Shown: positions 19,382-28,476 of the stretch, piece by piece
Layout: each line of letters opens with the position of its first letter
Position numbering within the stretch: the stretch's first letter is position 1
Source of the DNA: PALSA-555 sp963821325
GTDB taxonomy: Bacteria > Actinomycetota > Acidimicrobiia > IMCC26256 > PALSA-555
DNA length: 64,000 nucleotides
NCBI GenBank assembly: GCA_963821325.1
Contig: CAWGDC010000002.1
Coordinates: 62,001 to 126,000 of the forward strand
Direction: 5' to 3'
Made by a program: the position numbers and the translations under genes
The notes under the pieces: generated by a model
What the model saw: only the letters and a program-made list of their open reading frames with translations
What the model was told of the DNA's origin: nothing
Database searches by the model: none

Positions 19382-20551
19382 GTGCCCGATCTCGCCGCCG
19401 AGGACGTCCTCGCCGAGGCGTGCGAGTCCACGGGCCTCGATGACTTCGGGCCGGGCCAGTTCCGGGAAGGGCTCGGCGTCCTCTGCTCGGCCATCACCGA
19501 CGAGGCCGGTCTCAACGAGCTGGGCGGGGCGGCGGTGCGCGGCACCGTCGTCAGCAGCCTCGTCAACCGGCTCCGGGTCATCGACTGGATCCGGGGCCAT
19601 CCCGCCGTGGCCGACGAGCGCATCGAGGCACCCGTCATCGTGATCGGCATGTTCCGCGCCGGCACCACCTTTCTGAGCGAGCTCCTGGACCAGGATCCCG
19701 GCAACCGGGCGCTCCTGCGCTGGGAGTCGAGCGACAGCGTCCCGCCGCCGTCGCCCGAGACCTTCCGCTCCGGACCACGAGTCGATGCGTCACGGGTCAG
19801 CGGCGAGCTGCTCGAGCAGCTCAATCCACGCATGCAGGCGATCCACCACGAGGACGCCGCCGGGCCGACCGAGTGCATCGCGGTCATGAGCCAGGACTTC
19901 AAGAGCCTGTCGTGGGAGGCGATCACCAACGTCCCGTCGTACAGCCGCTGGCTCCTGCAGGTCGACCACCGCTCCGCGTACGAGTACCACCGGTCGGTGC
20001 TGCAGGTGCTCCAGAGCGGCGGCGTCCGCGGCCGCTGGACCCTCAAGAGCCCCCACCACGCGATCGCCCTGGACGCCGTGACGGCCATCTATCCCGACGC
20101 ACGGCTCGTGCTCCTGCACCGCGACCCGGTCATCCTGTGCGCGTCGGTCTGCAGCCTCATCTCCACCTTGTCGGGCACCTTCACGGACGAGGATCACACC
20201 GCGTACATCGCCGATCACTGGACGGCGATGCTCGAAGAGTCCGTGCGTCGCATCGACGCGTTCCGGGCCGCGAGGCCTGACCAGCCGATCGTCGACGTCC
20301 AGTACGCCGACCTCGTCCGCGACCCGGTGCACACGGTCGATCGTCTCTACGACGCCCTCGGCGACGAGCTCGAGCGCGGAGCCCGCGACGCCATCAGCAC
20401 GTACGCCCTCGCGCACCCCAAGCACAAGCGCGGCGCGCACGACTACGACCTAGCGGCGTTCGGTCTCGACCCAGGCCAGCTCCGAGCACGCTTTGCGGAG
20501 TACATCGACCGCTACGACGTCCCGACCGAGGTGCGGATCGCCACGGGGTGA
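19382..20551 (+). CDS. Sulfotransferase family protein
   Basis: The 389-residue protein carries the PAPS 5'-phosphosulfate loop as IGMFRAGTTFLSELLDQDPG near residue 88. The 3'-phosphate region is around LVLLHRDPVILCASVCSL near residue 240, and LKSPHH lies upstream of it. This matches the Sulfotransfer_3 type that is abundant in mycobacteria and Acidimicrobiia and sulfates lipids, sterols or glycans with PAPS as donor. The acceptor is unknown. It starts 9 bases after the quinone-reductase-like gene. Confidence 0.88.
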   Translation: MPDLAAEDVLAEACESTGLDDFGPGQFREGLGVLCSAITDEAGLNELGGAAVRGTVVSSLVNRLRVIDWIRGHPAVADERIEAPVIVIGMFRAGTTFLSELLDQDPGNRALLRWESSDSVPPPSPETFRSGPRVDASRVSGELLEQLNPRMQAIHHEDAAGPTECIAVMSQDFKSLSWEAITNVPSYSRWLLQVDHRSAYEYHRSVLQVLQSGGVRGRWTLKSPHHAIALDAVTAIYPDARLVLLHRDPVILCASVCSLISTLSGTFTDEDHTAYIADHWTAMLEESVRRIDAFRAARPDQPIVDVQYADLVRDPVHTVDRLYDALGDELERGARDAISTYALAHPKHKRGAHDYDLAAFGLDPGQLRARFAEYIDRYDVPTEVRIATG

Positions 20552-20654
20552 CGGAGCTCCGGACGGTCACGGTCGTCGGCGGAGGCGACGAGTCGACCAG
20601 CACACGACGGGATTGACTCGACCGGCGCGTCACGTCTCGGCAGACTCGTGGCGC

Positions 20655-21663
20655 GTGAAGCGCCGACCGGGTGCGCAGCAGCTCCTCCACTGGCCGAGTC
20701 GGTCGTGGCCGTGGCCCGGCGTCGGCGCGTTCTGGCTCGCGCTCGGTCGCCTTGGTCGCGGTCTACGCCGGTCACGAGGCGTTCGGGTTCTCGCACTCCA
20801 TCAACGACGAAGTGTTCGGGCAAGGCCTGAACGATCTGCTGCTGTGGGCCGCCGCAGCCGCCTGCTTCGCGGGCGCGGTGCGCTCGACCCGCAGCCGTGC
20901 CCCCTGGTTCCTCGTCACGGCTGGCCTCACCAGCTGGGCCATCGGCGACACGATCTGGAGCATCCGATTCGGTGGCGGGGGACAGGGACCACTGACGAGC
21001 GTCTCGGACGTGTTCTGGCTCGCCTGGTACCCCCTGGTGTTCACCGCGTTGGTGCTCCTGGTCCGCGACCGGGTTCCGATGTTCGAGCTGCACCGTTGGA
21101 TCGATGGCGTCGTCGTGATGCTGATCATCGCGACGCCGTGGGTCGCGCTGTTCCTGCAGCCGATCGCGGCACACGCCGGCGATTCGGCCCTCGCGGACGC
21201 GGTCGACTTCGCCTATCCCCTGGGCGACGCCATCGTCGTCGGGGCGACGTTGGGTGCGATTGCGCTGATGGGCTGGCGTCCCGGCCGCATGTGGCTCGCG
21301 CTCGGTCTCGGCCTGGTCGCGATCGGGCTCGCGGACGCCATCTACTCGGTCGAAGCGCTGCAGCACGCCTACCGCGGCGGGATCTACGACGCCGCCTGGG
21401 CCGCGGGTGCCGTCCTCGTCGCCTACGCGGCGTGGTTCCCCCATCCCGGGCGCTTACCGCAGCGACGAGTGACCGGCTGGGCGGCGGTGGCGCTCCCCCT
21501 CGCGGCGCAGGTGCTCGCCATCGGCATCCAGGTCTACGGGATCTTTGAGCCGATCCCCTCGACCGAGCGGGGTCTGACCATCGTCGTGCTGCTCATCGCC
21601 ACGGTCCAGATCGCCGTCACCCGGCCGAGCGCCGAGACGGCCCCGCTCCCGACACCGCCCTGA
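20655..21663 (+). CDS. Multi-pass membrane protein resembling the sensor part of GGDEF proteins (frame broken once)
   Basis: GTG 20655 opens VKRRPGAQQLLHWPSRSWPW followed by GVGAFWLAL; near 20748 the frame shifts and continues ALVAVYAGHEAFGFSHSIND. About eight to nine hydrophobic segments follow. Features such as SWAIGDTIWSIRF, SDVFWLAWYPLVFTALVLL and DFAYPLGDAIVVGATLGA are typical of the large actinobacterial membrane module that precedes GGDEF/EAL domains. Here the protein ends after the membrane part (ETAPLPTPP), without a signalling domain. The role is unknown; signal input without a catalytic output is an inference. Confidence 0.7.
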
Positions 21664-21677
21664 GCCGCCGCGGCTGC

Positions 21678-22547
21678 TTAGACGGGCATCCCGTCGCGCA
21701 GCACCGCGAACTGACGGTCCGGATCGTCACACAGAGCCGAGCCGGACGGCGCAGCGCCGCGCGCCCAGTCGCCTTCGATCCGCCGCATCCCGACCGGCGC
21801 GTACTGGACGATGTACGCCTTGCGAACCGACTCGGTGAGGTTCGGCCCCGTGAAGTGGGGCGTCAGCGACGAGAACACGACGGCACCTCCCGCGGGCAGC
21901 TCAGCCGCGACGGCACCGACCGGCTGCTCGGCGAGGCACTCCCAGCCGATCGGGTCGACCCAGTGGTGCAGGAGCGTGCCGTTGCGATGGGCGCCCGGCA
22001 GGATCCACGGGCAGCCGTTGTCCGTCGTGGTGTCGGTGAGCGCGATCCAGCAGGTCATGTAGTGCTGGGGCTCGACGAACGTGTACCCGGTGTCTTGGTG
22101 CCACGGGAACCGGCGCGGCTTCTCGGGCTTCTTGTACACCGCCTGATCCCAATAGAGGTTGACGTCCGCTCCGAGGAGGTCGTGGCCGAGACCGACGAGC
22201 GCCGGGTGCTTGGCGAGGGCCCGCGCCGCGGCGGAGCGCAGCACCGCGTGGACGGTGAAGGTGATCGCGCCCGACTCGGCGATGTAGATGCGGCCGTCGT
22301 CCTGCGCGGCGAGGACCCGGTCCATCTCGAGCTCCAGCTCGTCGAGCTCGGCGAGCAGGGCTGAGACCGCCTGCCCGTCGAGGAGGTCGGGCAGGACGAG
22401 GAATCCATCACGGTCGAATGTGGCTCGTTCGCGTTCGGTGATCGTCGTCGGCGTCGTCGCGGGCAACGACCAGGTGAACCGGTGGCTCCATGGGTGGCGC
22501 GTGGCCCCCGCGGGGAGTTCGGTGATCACCGCGGACAAGTCTGCCAT
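21678..22547 (-). CDS. Phytanoyl-CoA dioxygenase (PhyH) family protein
   Basis: This 289-residue Fe(II)/2-oxoglutarate dioxygenase-like protein starts at ATG 22547. The metal-binding HxD is in FPWHQDTGYTFV, and the distal His is in SSLTPHFTGPN; an Arg for 2-oxoglutarate is in NLTESVRKAYIVQY. The N-terminal FDRDGFLVLPDLLDGQAV is the classic PhyH opening. These enzymes hydroxylate small molecules or lipids with O2 and 2-oxoglutarate. The substrate is unknown. It converges with the membrane protein gene, 14 bases away. Confidence 0.9.
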   Translation of the reverse strand: MADLSAVITELPAGATRHPWSHRFTWSLPATTPTTITERERATFDRDGFLVLPDLLDGQAVSALLAELDELELEMDRVLAAQDDGRIYIAESGAITFTVHAVLRSAAARALAKHPALVGLGHDLLGADVNLYWDQAVYKKPEKPRRFPWHQDTGYTFVEPQHYMTCWIALTDTTTDNGCPWILPGAHRNGTLLHHWVDPIGWECLAEQPVGAVAAELPAGGAVVFSSLTPHFTGPNLTESVRKAYIVQYAPVGMRRIEGDWARGAAPSGSALCDDPDRQFAVLRDGMPV

Positions 22548-22570
22548 GCTGTGCACGCGTGCCGGCCGCC

Positions 22571-22599
22571 TGACGCGCCGTCGGAAGGGCCGCGAGTCA
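22571..22599. repeat. Degenerate member of the GACTCGCG hairpin family
   Basis: The right arm GGCCGCGAGTCA fits the family consensus and the left arm TGACGCGCCGTC is a two-mismatch version. It lies between the PhyH and SRPBCC genes, just outside the main cluster of copies that begins at 31.6 kb. Confidence 0.35.
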
Positions 22600-22646
22600 C
22601 CGCGGTTGCGAGGAAAACCCTGCTGGTCCGACGTGCGCCGCGGGCG

Positions 22647-23132
22647 TCACGTCGGGGGGGCGCTGGCCCCCTGCTCGACCGTGCGGGCGAGGATCCCCAG
22701 CGTGGCGCGTAGCGCTCCCTCGGAGATGATCGGGAAGATCTTCGCCTCTCGCCACTCCGGGGCGATGTTCGACCAGTCGTAGTACGAGGTCACGAGCGTG
22801 CCACCGTCGGCCGGCGCCAGGACGTAGCCGTACACGTGACCAATCTGTGGGCGGATCGTCCCGAGGATGGTCCACGCGATCTCGCGATCAGGATCAAACG
22901 TGGTGATCGTGACGGTGACGTCGTATCGGCCCATCGGAAAGTCGTTGAGGGCCTCCCGATCCATGTGCACGACGAAGCTGTCGCCCACGGCGCTGACGGG
23001 GTCGCCCGTCGCGTCCATCAGCATCCCGGAGCTGTCGATGGCCACGTGGCCGTGCGGGTCGCAGAGCACGCGGAAGATGGCCCCCGGGTCGGCTGCGATG
23101 GTCCGCTGGACTTCCAGTCGCTCAGCTGTCAC
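22647..23132 (-). CDS. SRPBCC (START-like) family protein
   Basis: The protein is 161 residues from GTG 23132 (MTAERLEVQRTIAADPGAIF). The layout, with a helix-grip N-terminal strand, PHGHVAIDSSG, then TVTITTFDPDREIAWTILG and a long C-terminal helix, matches the polyketide cyclase/dehydrase subgroup of SRPBCC proteins. They bind hydrophobic ligands in a deep pocket. The role is unknown. It is transcribed away from palindrome B, which lies 60 bases upstream of its start, so the palindrome could serve this gene as well as the SHOCT gene on the other side. Confidence 0.8.
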   Translation of the reverse strand: MTAERLEVQRTIAADPGAIFRVLCDPHGHVAIDSSGMLMDATGDPVSAVGDSFVVHMDREALNDFPMGRYDVTVTITTFDPDREIAWTILGTIRPQIGHVYGYVLAPADGGTLVTSYYDWSNIAPEWREAKIFPIISEGALRATLGILARTVEQGASAPPT

Positions 23133-23191
23133 CGGGGCATCCTCGCACGCGCGTCGGCTTCGCAGCACAGGCACGTTCGCTCTCCCTGGCC

Positions 23192-23208
23192 TGAGTAGGC
23201 GTTACTCA
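23192..23208. promoter_or_regulatory. 17-bp palindrome, copy B (TGAGTA-N5-TACTCA)
   Basis: Perfect arms TGAGTA and TACTCA flank ggcgt. It lies in the divergent gap between the SRPBCC gene (60 bases to its start) and the SHOCT gene (168 bases to its start). Geometry is identical to copies A, C and D. Confidence 0.6.
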
Positions 23209-23376
23209 TCCCGCGGGGTGCTCGTGGGATCAGACTGGTGCCCGCGGGTTCTGGCCCGACTCGATGCCCGAGCGCCCGGAGGACGCTCGGCCCGCGCACC
23301 GGCGTCGGCCGATCTGCTGTCCATGCCCAGCCCTGCCGGCGACGGAACCGGGCAGGCCGACGATGAGGTGCTGCGA

Positions 23377-23967
23377 ATGGTGAGACTTGGACGACAGCAA
23401 GCTTCGTCGGAGCCGTCCGAAGGCTGGACGGCGACGCCGGCCGAGATCCGTGACGTCAAGTACGGGCTCGTGCACACCACCAGCACGGGCGTGGACGCGA
23501 TGTACGACCGCCATTCGGCCAGCAAGAAGCTGAGCCTCCAGGTGGAGCCGCCCGGCGGCCAGCCGTACGAAGCGACGCTCAAGATCGACCGCGACGGCCC
23601 GACCACCCCCGACGTTCCGGGGACGCGCCTCGAGGTGCTCGTGGATCCGAGCGACCCGCAGCACCTCGCCCTCCCGGCGGATCCGACGTTCACGCTTCCT
23701 GGTGGGCAGACGTGGCGTCCCGAGCACGGACTCGCCGGCGCCATCGCCGAGGCGTCGAAGCGGGGAGACGCACAGGAGCTCATGCGGCTGGCGGCCGAGG
23801 CACGAGCCGCGTCCGCCGCACCCCCGACGAACGATGCCGGTCCGACACGGGGGGCAGAAGACGACACGCTGAGTCAGCTGGAGAAGCTCGGCAAGCTCCA
23901 CGAATTGGGCGTCCTCAACGACGAGGAGTTCAAGGAACAGAAGGCCAAGATCCTCGGCCGCAGCTGA
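23377..23967 (+). CDS. SHOCT-domain cytoplasmic protein
   Basis: The product is 196 residues from ATG 23377, with GAGGTG eight bases before it; an ATG at 23323 would add 18 residues. The N-terminal two thirds is beta-rich (VDAMYDRHSASKKLSLQVEP, PYEATLKIDRDG, GTRLEVLVDPSDPQHLALP) and resembles the repeated domain of the protein at 4734. The last 32 residues are a SHOCT module (LEKLGKLHELGVLNDEEFKE then QKAKILGRS), a short two-helix tail of unknown binding function. There is no signal peptide. It sits downstream of palindrome B. Confidence 0.8.
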   Translation: MVRLGRQQASSEPSEGWTATPAEIRDVKYGLVHTTSTGVDAMYDRHSASKKLSLQVEPPGGQPYEATLKIDRDGPTTPDVPGTRLEVLVDPSDPQHLALPADPTFTLPGGQTWRPEHGLAGAIAEASKRGDAQELMRLAAEARAASAAPPTNDAGPTRGAEDDTLSQLEKLGKLHELGVLNDEEFKEQKAKILGRS

Positions 23968-24069
23968 GGGCAGCCGGAGGTTTGGAGGTCGCGAGGCGGA
24001 CGGCCGCGCACCCCGCTGAGCCAGGCGACGCGGCCGGGCGGACCGGATGAGACCGGCGGCGCGGGGTGC

Positions 24070-24954
24070 TCAGGTCACCGTGATCGGCACCGCCACGGTC
24101 AGGTCGTCATGGAGGCGGCGGTGGAGGACCGCGTCGAGCCACCAGTCCACCTGCCCGTTCGGGTACCTCGTGCTGGGCCCGACGTCACTGGGCAAGGTGA
24201 GCGTGAACGAGGCCTGCTCGGCGGTGCCGGCGTCGAACGAGTGGCGTCCGAAGACCTCGACCTCCACGACCCCCAAGAACTGATACGCCGAGTAGGGGAC
24301 GCCGCGCGTCCGCGCGGTGTCGATGAGGAGCGCGTCGCTGCCGTAGTCGGTGAGCGGGCTGGCGACGTAGGTGCGACGACGGTTGAGACGGACCGTGACG
24401 GCCGACACCTTCGTGTCCTCGGTCAGGTTCACCGCCAAGGTGCCGCTGACCGTCTCCCCGGCCCGGACCGAACGGGGGACACCGTGCAGGGTGAGCCCCG
24501 AGTTCTCGGCGTCGGGACTCGGCTCCACCGAACCATCCGGCGCTTGCACGCTGAGCGCGAGCCGGTCGATGGGCGACTCCTGGTCGCCGCGGTCGATCTG
24601 GACCCAGACCTGCCAGGCCACGGCATCGGCGGACGTCGGGGCCGCGTCCTCCGGCATCGTGAACTTCGCCTGCCCGGAGCCGACGGCAAGCGGGAGCTGC
24701 TGCTGCTCGTCGTGCAACGTCACCTCGTGCACAACGTCACGCTCGATCGGATGCCCGTTGGCGTCCCGACCTCGTTCCGCCGTGATGAACGTCCCGATGC
24801 CGGTCAAACCCGCGACGAGCCCATGGCACGCGTCGTCGAGCTCACCGGCGACCTCGTAGGACATCTCGAGTGGTCCGCCCGGGAGGAGCGCGGCGCTCTG
24901 CACGGCCGCGGTGACCGTCGCGGTCCCGCTGCTCCGTCGGTTGAAGAGCCCCAC
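24070..24954 (-). CDS. Arrestin-fold-like / Spo0M-like cytoplasmic protein
   Basis: The 294-residue protein starts at GTG 24954 with MGLFNRRSSGTATVTAAVQS. Its composition is beta-rich with two halves; the second includes RSVRAGETVSGTLAVNLTED and SAVTVRLNRRR, close to arrestin-type beta-sandwiches as found in SpoOM proteins. No catalytic motif is seen. The family call is from general pattern and is tentative. It converges with the SHOCT gene; the gap holds a 9-base inverted repeat (GCACCCCGC at 24008, GCGGGGTGC at 24061) with a long loop. Confidence 0.6.
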   Translation of the reverse strand: MGLFNRRSSGTATVTAAVQSAALLPGGPLEMSYEVAGELDDACHGLVAGLTGIGTFITAERGRDANGHPIERDVVHEVTLHDEQQQLPLAVGSGQAKFTMPEDAAPTSADAVAWQVWVQIDRGDQESPIDRLALSVQAPDGSVEPSPDAENSGLTLHGVPRSVRAGETVSGTLAVNLTEDTKVSAVTVRLNRRRTYVASPLTDYGSDALLIDTARTRGVPYSAYQFLGVVEVEVFGRHSFDAGTAEQASFTLTLPSDVGPSTRYPNGQVDWWLDAVLHRRLHDDLTVAVPITVT

Positions 24955-25063
24955 CCGCCCACTCTAAGGCAGCACCTTGCGTCTCGGTCTGGGATCGCTG
25001 TCTATCGACGCTGCGGTGCGGGCAGCGGATCCCGCCGGTTCACCGACGGCGTTGGCAGCGGCT

Positions 25064-26140
25064 CTAGTTCTGCGCGCCCACAACGTTCGGGTGCAGGCGT
25101 GCCGCTCGAACGTCGGCCCACGTCACGAGGCGTCCGGCATCCTCATCCCAGAGCTTGAGACGCACGGCCCGCAGTCCCGCCCAGAGCGAGACCTTCGGCA
25201 CGTTCTCGAAGAGCGGGGTCTCGTTGTGCGCGCGTTGGAGGTTGTAGTTGGGAACCTTCGGGTTGAGATGGTGGACATGGTGGAGCCCGATGTTGCCCGT
25301 GAAGAACTGCAGGACCCGGGGGAGCTTCAGGTAGGAGCTTCCGCGGAGCGCGGCGTCGACGTAGTTCCACTCGGGGGAGCGCTTCCACCACGTGTCGTCA
25401 AACTGGTGCTGCACGAAGAAGAGCCAGATGCCTGCGCCGCCGGCGAGTGGGACGAGCGGCGCCTCGATGAGCAGGAAGTCCCGCCAGCCGATCAGCCAGC
25501 ACAGCCCGCCGATGATCAGCACGAGCGCGAGGTCCGTTCCCCAGACACTGCGCTTCAGCCGTGGGGAGGCCGAGCGGTCCACCAAGCGCGGTTGCAGCAG
25601 CATCGCCCAGATCGGGCCGAGGCCGAACATCACCAGTGGGTTCCTGAACAGGCGGTATCCCAGGCGTCCGGTCCACGGTTTGGCCTGGTACTCGGCGACG
25701 GTGAGGGTCGGGACATCCCCGATGCCACGCCGATCAAGGTCGCTCCCCGTCGCGTGGTGCCCGGTGTGCTCCCGGCGCCACTCCGCGAACGGCGTGAACA
25801 CGAGGAGCGCCAGCGCGACACCGACGTATTGGTTGGCGCGGCGCCCGGGCATCAGGGAGCCGTGGGTGCAGTCGTGAAAGAGGATGTACGTCCGAAGCAA
25901 GAACCCGGCGGTCGGTACCGCCAGGAGGAGGACGAGGAGGTAGGAGACGCCCAGGGAGAAGTACATCAGCGCCCACAAGCCGACGAACGGGACGACGGAG
26001 GTGGCGAGCGCGAGCAGGCTTCGACCGAGATGGGGTCGAGCGAACCGATCGACGCTGCGCCGGGACGCCTGCTCCTGGCGCGCCACCTCGGATCCCGCTC
26101 GAACGTGCGGACTGGCCTCGCGCTCGTCGAGCATCTGCAT
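25064..26140 (-). CDS. Membrane fatty acid desaturase (omega-6/delta-12-like)
   Basis: The 358-residue protein starts at ATG 26140 (MQMLDEREAS). It has four hydrophobic segments and the three histidine boxes of di-iron desaturases: HDCTH near residue 89, HTGHH near 125 and HHVHH near 290. The last box sits in FTGNIGLHHVHHLNP, as in DesA-type acyl-lipid desaturases. The enzyme introduces a double bond into a membrane acyl chain using O2 and an electron donor. It is divergent from a second desaturase at 26675; both proteins begin MQ(M/V)L(D/E)xRE, so the start choice supports itself. Confidence 0.9.
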   Translation of the reverse strand: MQMLDEREASPHVRAGSEVARQEQASRRSVDRFARPHLGRSLLALATSVVPFVGLWALMYFSLGVSYLLVLLLAVPTAGFLLRTYILFHDCTHGSLMPGRRANQYVGVALALLVFTPFAEWRREHTGHHATGSDLDRRGIGDVPTLTVAEYQAKPWTGRLGYRLFRNPLVMFGLGPIWAMLLQPRLVDRSASPRLKRSVWGTDLALVLIIGGLCWLIGWRDFLLIEAPLVPLAGGAGIWLFFVQHQFDDTWWKRSPEWNYVDAALRGSSYLKLPRVLQFFTGNIGLHHVHHLNPKVPNYNLQRAHNETPLFENVPKVSLWAGLRAVRLKLWDEDAGRLVTWADVRAARLHPNVVGAQN

Positions 26141-26674
26141 GCGAACCTCGGGTGCTTGTTGATGCACTACCGGGGTCTCGAGCAGCGCAGAGCCTCGAAT
26201 CCGAGGCCGGTCAAACCATAGCGGCTGGGGGGCCGAATCGCTGCGTCGCGCGGCGGACCGGCCGGGCGGTGATCGTCCCCACGGGCGGGCTCGGCTGCCG
26301 CGTGGGCTGGCGCCGCGGTGGCGCGGGACAACGGCAACTGACCAGCAGTTGAACGTTTGGTGACTCCCCGCGCTGCTCGCGGACCCCATCCCGAGTCGCT
26401 GATCAGCGCCAACGCCGATGGTCGGGTGTGGCGCGCGACGCCCGGTCTGCGGCGAGCGAGACGGCTCCCGGAGGGGCCCGGGCTCGAGGGCACGCCCCGC
26501 GGGGCCGGCCGGCAACCCGGCGCGCCACGGACTGCGGGTGACCAGATCCCGAGCAACCCCGCGGCGGGGTGCTCGACCAGCAGGCGCTACCCTCTCGCGA
26601 GGCCTCGACTTCGAGGCGCACGCACGCGCTGCTCCAGACCCCGGTGGTGCTTTCGAACGCACACCGAGGTGCCG
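26141..26674. other. Divergent promoter region of the two desaturase genes
   Basis: These 534 bases separate two desaturase genes that point away from each other. Longer frames on both strands are Pro/Arg/Gly-rich shadows. The one clear element is a 6-5-6 inverted repeat at 26335-26351. No other gene is supported. Confidence 0.55.
26335..26351. promoter_or_regulatory. Inverted repeat CAACTG-N5-CAGTTG in the divergent desaturase promoter
   Basis: CAACTG, accag, CAGTTG is a perfect 6-5-6 inverted repeat, 17 bp, in the gap between the two desaturase genes. Membrane-desaturase genes are commonly controlled by TetR-type repressors that bind such sites. The assignment as an operator is inference. 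Confidence 0.4.
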
Positions 26675-27652
26675 ATGCAGGTTCTTGAGCAGCGGGAGTC
26701 GCCGTCAGCACCGCCTGACTCGCACGCCGCGCCCCCCAGGGTCTGGCCCCAGCGCACCTTCACCGCCCTGTTGGTCCTCGCGCCAGCCGCCGCCGTGGCC
26801 GTGATCCTCACCGGGGTGCTGAGCGACGGCTTGGCCTGGCGGAACATCCTCATCGCCGCCATCTTCTACGTCGTCATCGGTCACGGCGTGAGCATCGGCT
26901 TCCACCGCCTGTTCACCCACCGGAGCTTCGAAGCGAGCCGACCACTCAAGATCACCCTGGCGCTGCTCGGGTCGCTGTCGTTGCAAGGATCGCTGATCGG
27001 ATGGGTCGCGGAGCACCGCCGACACCACATGTACACGGAACGTCCCGGCGACCCACACTCGCCGGCCCGACCCTCGACCCAGCGCTTCGGGCGCCTGCGA
27101 GGTCTCTCGCACGCGCACGTCGGGTGGCTCTTCGAGAGCGGCAACGCGTCGCCGCAGCGGTTCGCACCGGATCTGCTCGCGGATCGTGACATCGTGATCA
27201 TCGACCGCTTGTTCGTGCCCTTCGCCGTCCTCACCCTGCTGCTGCCCTTCGGGCTCGGGTACGCGCTCACCGGGAGACTCACCGGAGCCGTCGCGCTCTT
27301 CCTCTGGGCCGGCATCCTGCGGGTCGGCCTCTTGCATCACGTGACCTGGGCCACGAATTCCCTGTGCCACGCGTTCGGCAGACGACCGTTCGACACCTCC
27401 GACGCCAGCACGAACCTCGCTCCCCTCGCCTTCCTGTCGATGGGTGAGTCATGGCACAACGCCCACCACGCCTTCCCCTCCATGGCGCGCCACGGCGTCG
27501 ACCCCTATCAGCTCGATACGTCGGCGATGCTCATCCGGGTGTTCGAGCGCCTGGGTTGGGCAACCCGGGTCCGATGGCCCGACCCCATTCGCCTCGCGAA
27601 GCGCCGCGTCGCGACCGACCTCGCATCCAGATCGGCGCGTCTCGCACCGTGA
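26675..27652 (+). CDS. Acyl-CoA desaturase, delta-9 type
   Basis: The 325-residue protein starts at ATG 26675 (MQVLEQRESP); the longer open frame upstream is not supported. Histidine boxes are HRLFTH, HRRHH (in VAEHRRHHMYTERPGDPHSP) and HNAHH near residue 268, the order typical of delta-9 stearoyl-CoA/acyl-lipid desaturases. Four hydrophobic segments are visible. The enzyme puts the first double bond in a saturated acyl chain. Together with the divergent delta-12-like gene it could make di-unsaturated lipids, perhaps in response to cold. Confidence 0.92.
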   Translation: MQVLEQRESPSAPPDSHAAPPRVWPQRTFTALLVLAPAAAVAVILTGVLSDGLAWRNILIAAIFYVVIGHGVSIGFHRLFTHRSFEASRPLKITLALLGSLSLQGSLIGWVAEHRRHHMYTERPGDPHSPARPSTQRFGRLRGLSHAHVGWLFESGNASPQRFAPDLLADRDIVIIDRLFVPFAVLTLLLPFGLGYALTGRLTGAVALFLWAGILRVGLLHHVTWATNSLCHAFGRRPFDTSDASTNLAPLAFLSMGESWHNAHHAFPSMARHGVDPYQLDTSAMLIRVFERLGWATRVRWPDPIRLAKRRVATDLASRSARLAP

Positions 27653-27711
27653 CCGTGCTCCCGTCACGTCGCGATGCCACGCGGCGCGTGACCCTGATCG
27701 AGCGGTGAACC

Positions 27712-28407
27712 ATGGATCCGGTGCACCTCCGCGAGCTCATCTCCGGGCTGCAGTCGGACCACGAGCACGGCGAGAGCCCAGGGTCGCGACTCTGCCGAGC
27801 CTGCGTCGACCTGATCGGCGTCAGCGGCGCGGGCATCATGATCATGGACGACGAAGGGAACGGAACCTCCCTCGGCGCCTCGGACGATCTGGCCGGGGCG
27901 ATCGAGGACCTGCAGTTCACCGTCGGTGAGGGACCCGGGATCGACGCCCACACCCTCGGGCGCCCCGTCCTCGGGCCGCGGCTCGACACCGACGGCCACC
28001 ACTGGCCCACCTTCGCATCAGCGGCCTCCCGCGCCGGGGTCCTCGCGGCATTCGGCTTCCCACTCCGAGTCGGCGCGATCCGCATCGGTTCACTCGACCT
28101 CTACCACGGCCAGCCCGGCGACCTCGGGGAAACGCAGCTGGCGGATGCCCTCGCGATGGCCGACATCGTCACCAGCGCCGTCATCACCGTCCAAGAGGGC
28201 GCCGGCGTGGGCGTCCTCGCCGACGAGATGGACAATCCCGGCGACCTGCGGACCGAGGTCCACCAGGCATCCGGGATGATCTCGAGGCAGCTCAACATCA
28301 CCATCGGCAGTGCGCTCCTGCGCCTCCGCGCGTACGCCTACGCTGAGGGCAGGTCGATCAATGACGTCGCCCGGGACGTGGTGAGACGGCAGCTCCAATT
28401 CGAATGA
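27712..28407 (+). CDS. GAF-ANTAR regulator 1
   Basis: The 231-residue protein has a GAF domain (about residues 20-155, with GVSGAGIMIMDDEGNG and FTVGEGPGIDAHTLGRPV) and a C-terminal ANTAR three-helix domain (HQASGMISRQLNITIGSALL then RLRAYAYAEGRSINDVARDV). ANTAR domains bind paired RNA hairpins and stop transcription termination. The GAF domain probably senses a small molecule or redox state. It lies 69 bases before a second gene of the same architecture, so the two may work together. Confidence 0.9.
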   Translation: MDPVHLRELISGLQSDHEHGESPGSRLCRACVDLIGVSGAGIMIMDDEGNGTSLGASDDLAGAIEDLQFTVGEGPGIDAHTLGRPVLGPRLDTDGHHWPTFASAASRAGVLAAFGFPLRVGAIRIGSLDLYHGQPGDLGETQLADALAMADIVTSAVITVQEGAGVGVLADEMDNPGDLRTEVHQASGMISRQLNITIGSALLRLRAYAYAEGRSINDVARDVVRRQLQFE

Positions 28408-28476
28408 CCCCTCAGCTGAGACGAATTCGGCGGGGCGCCCACACCAGCCGGCGGCCGGTCGGAAGGAGGCTGCGCC

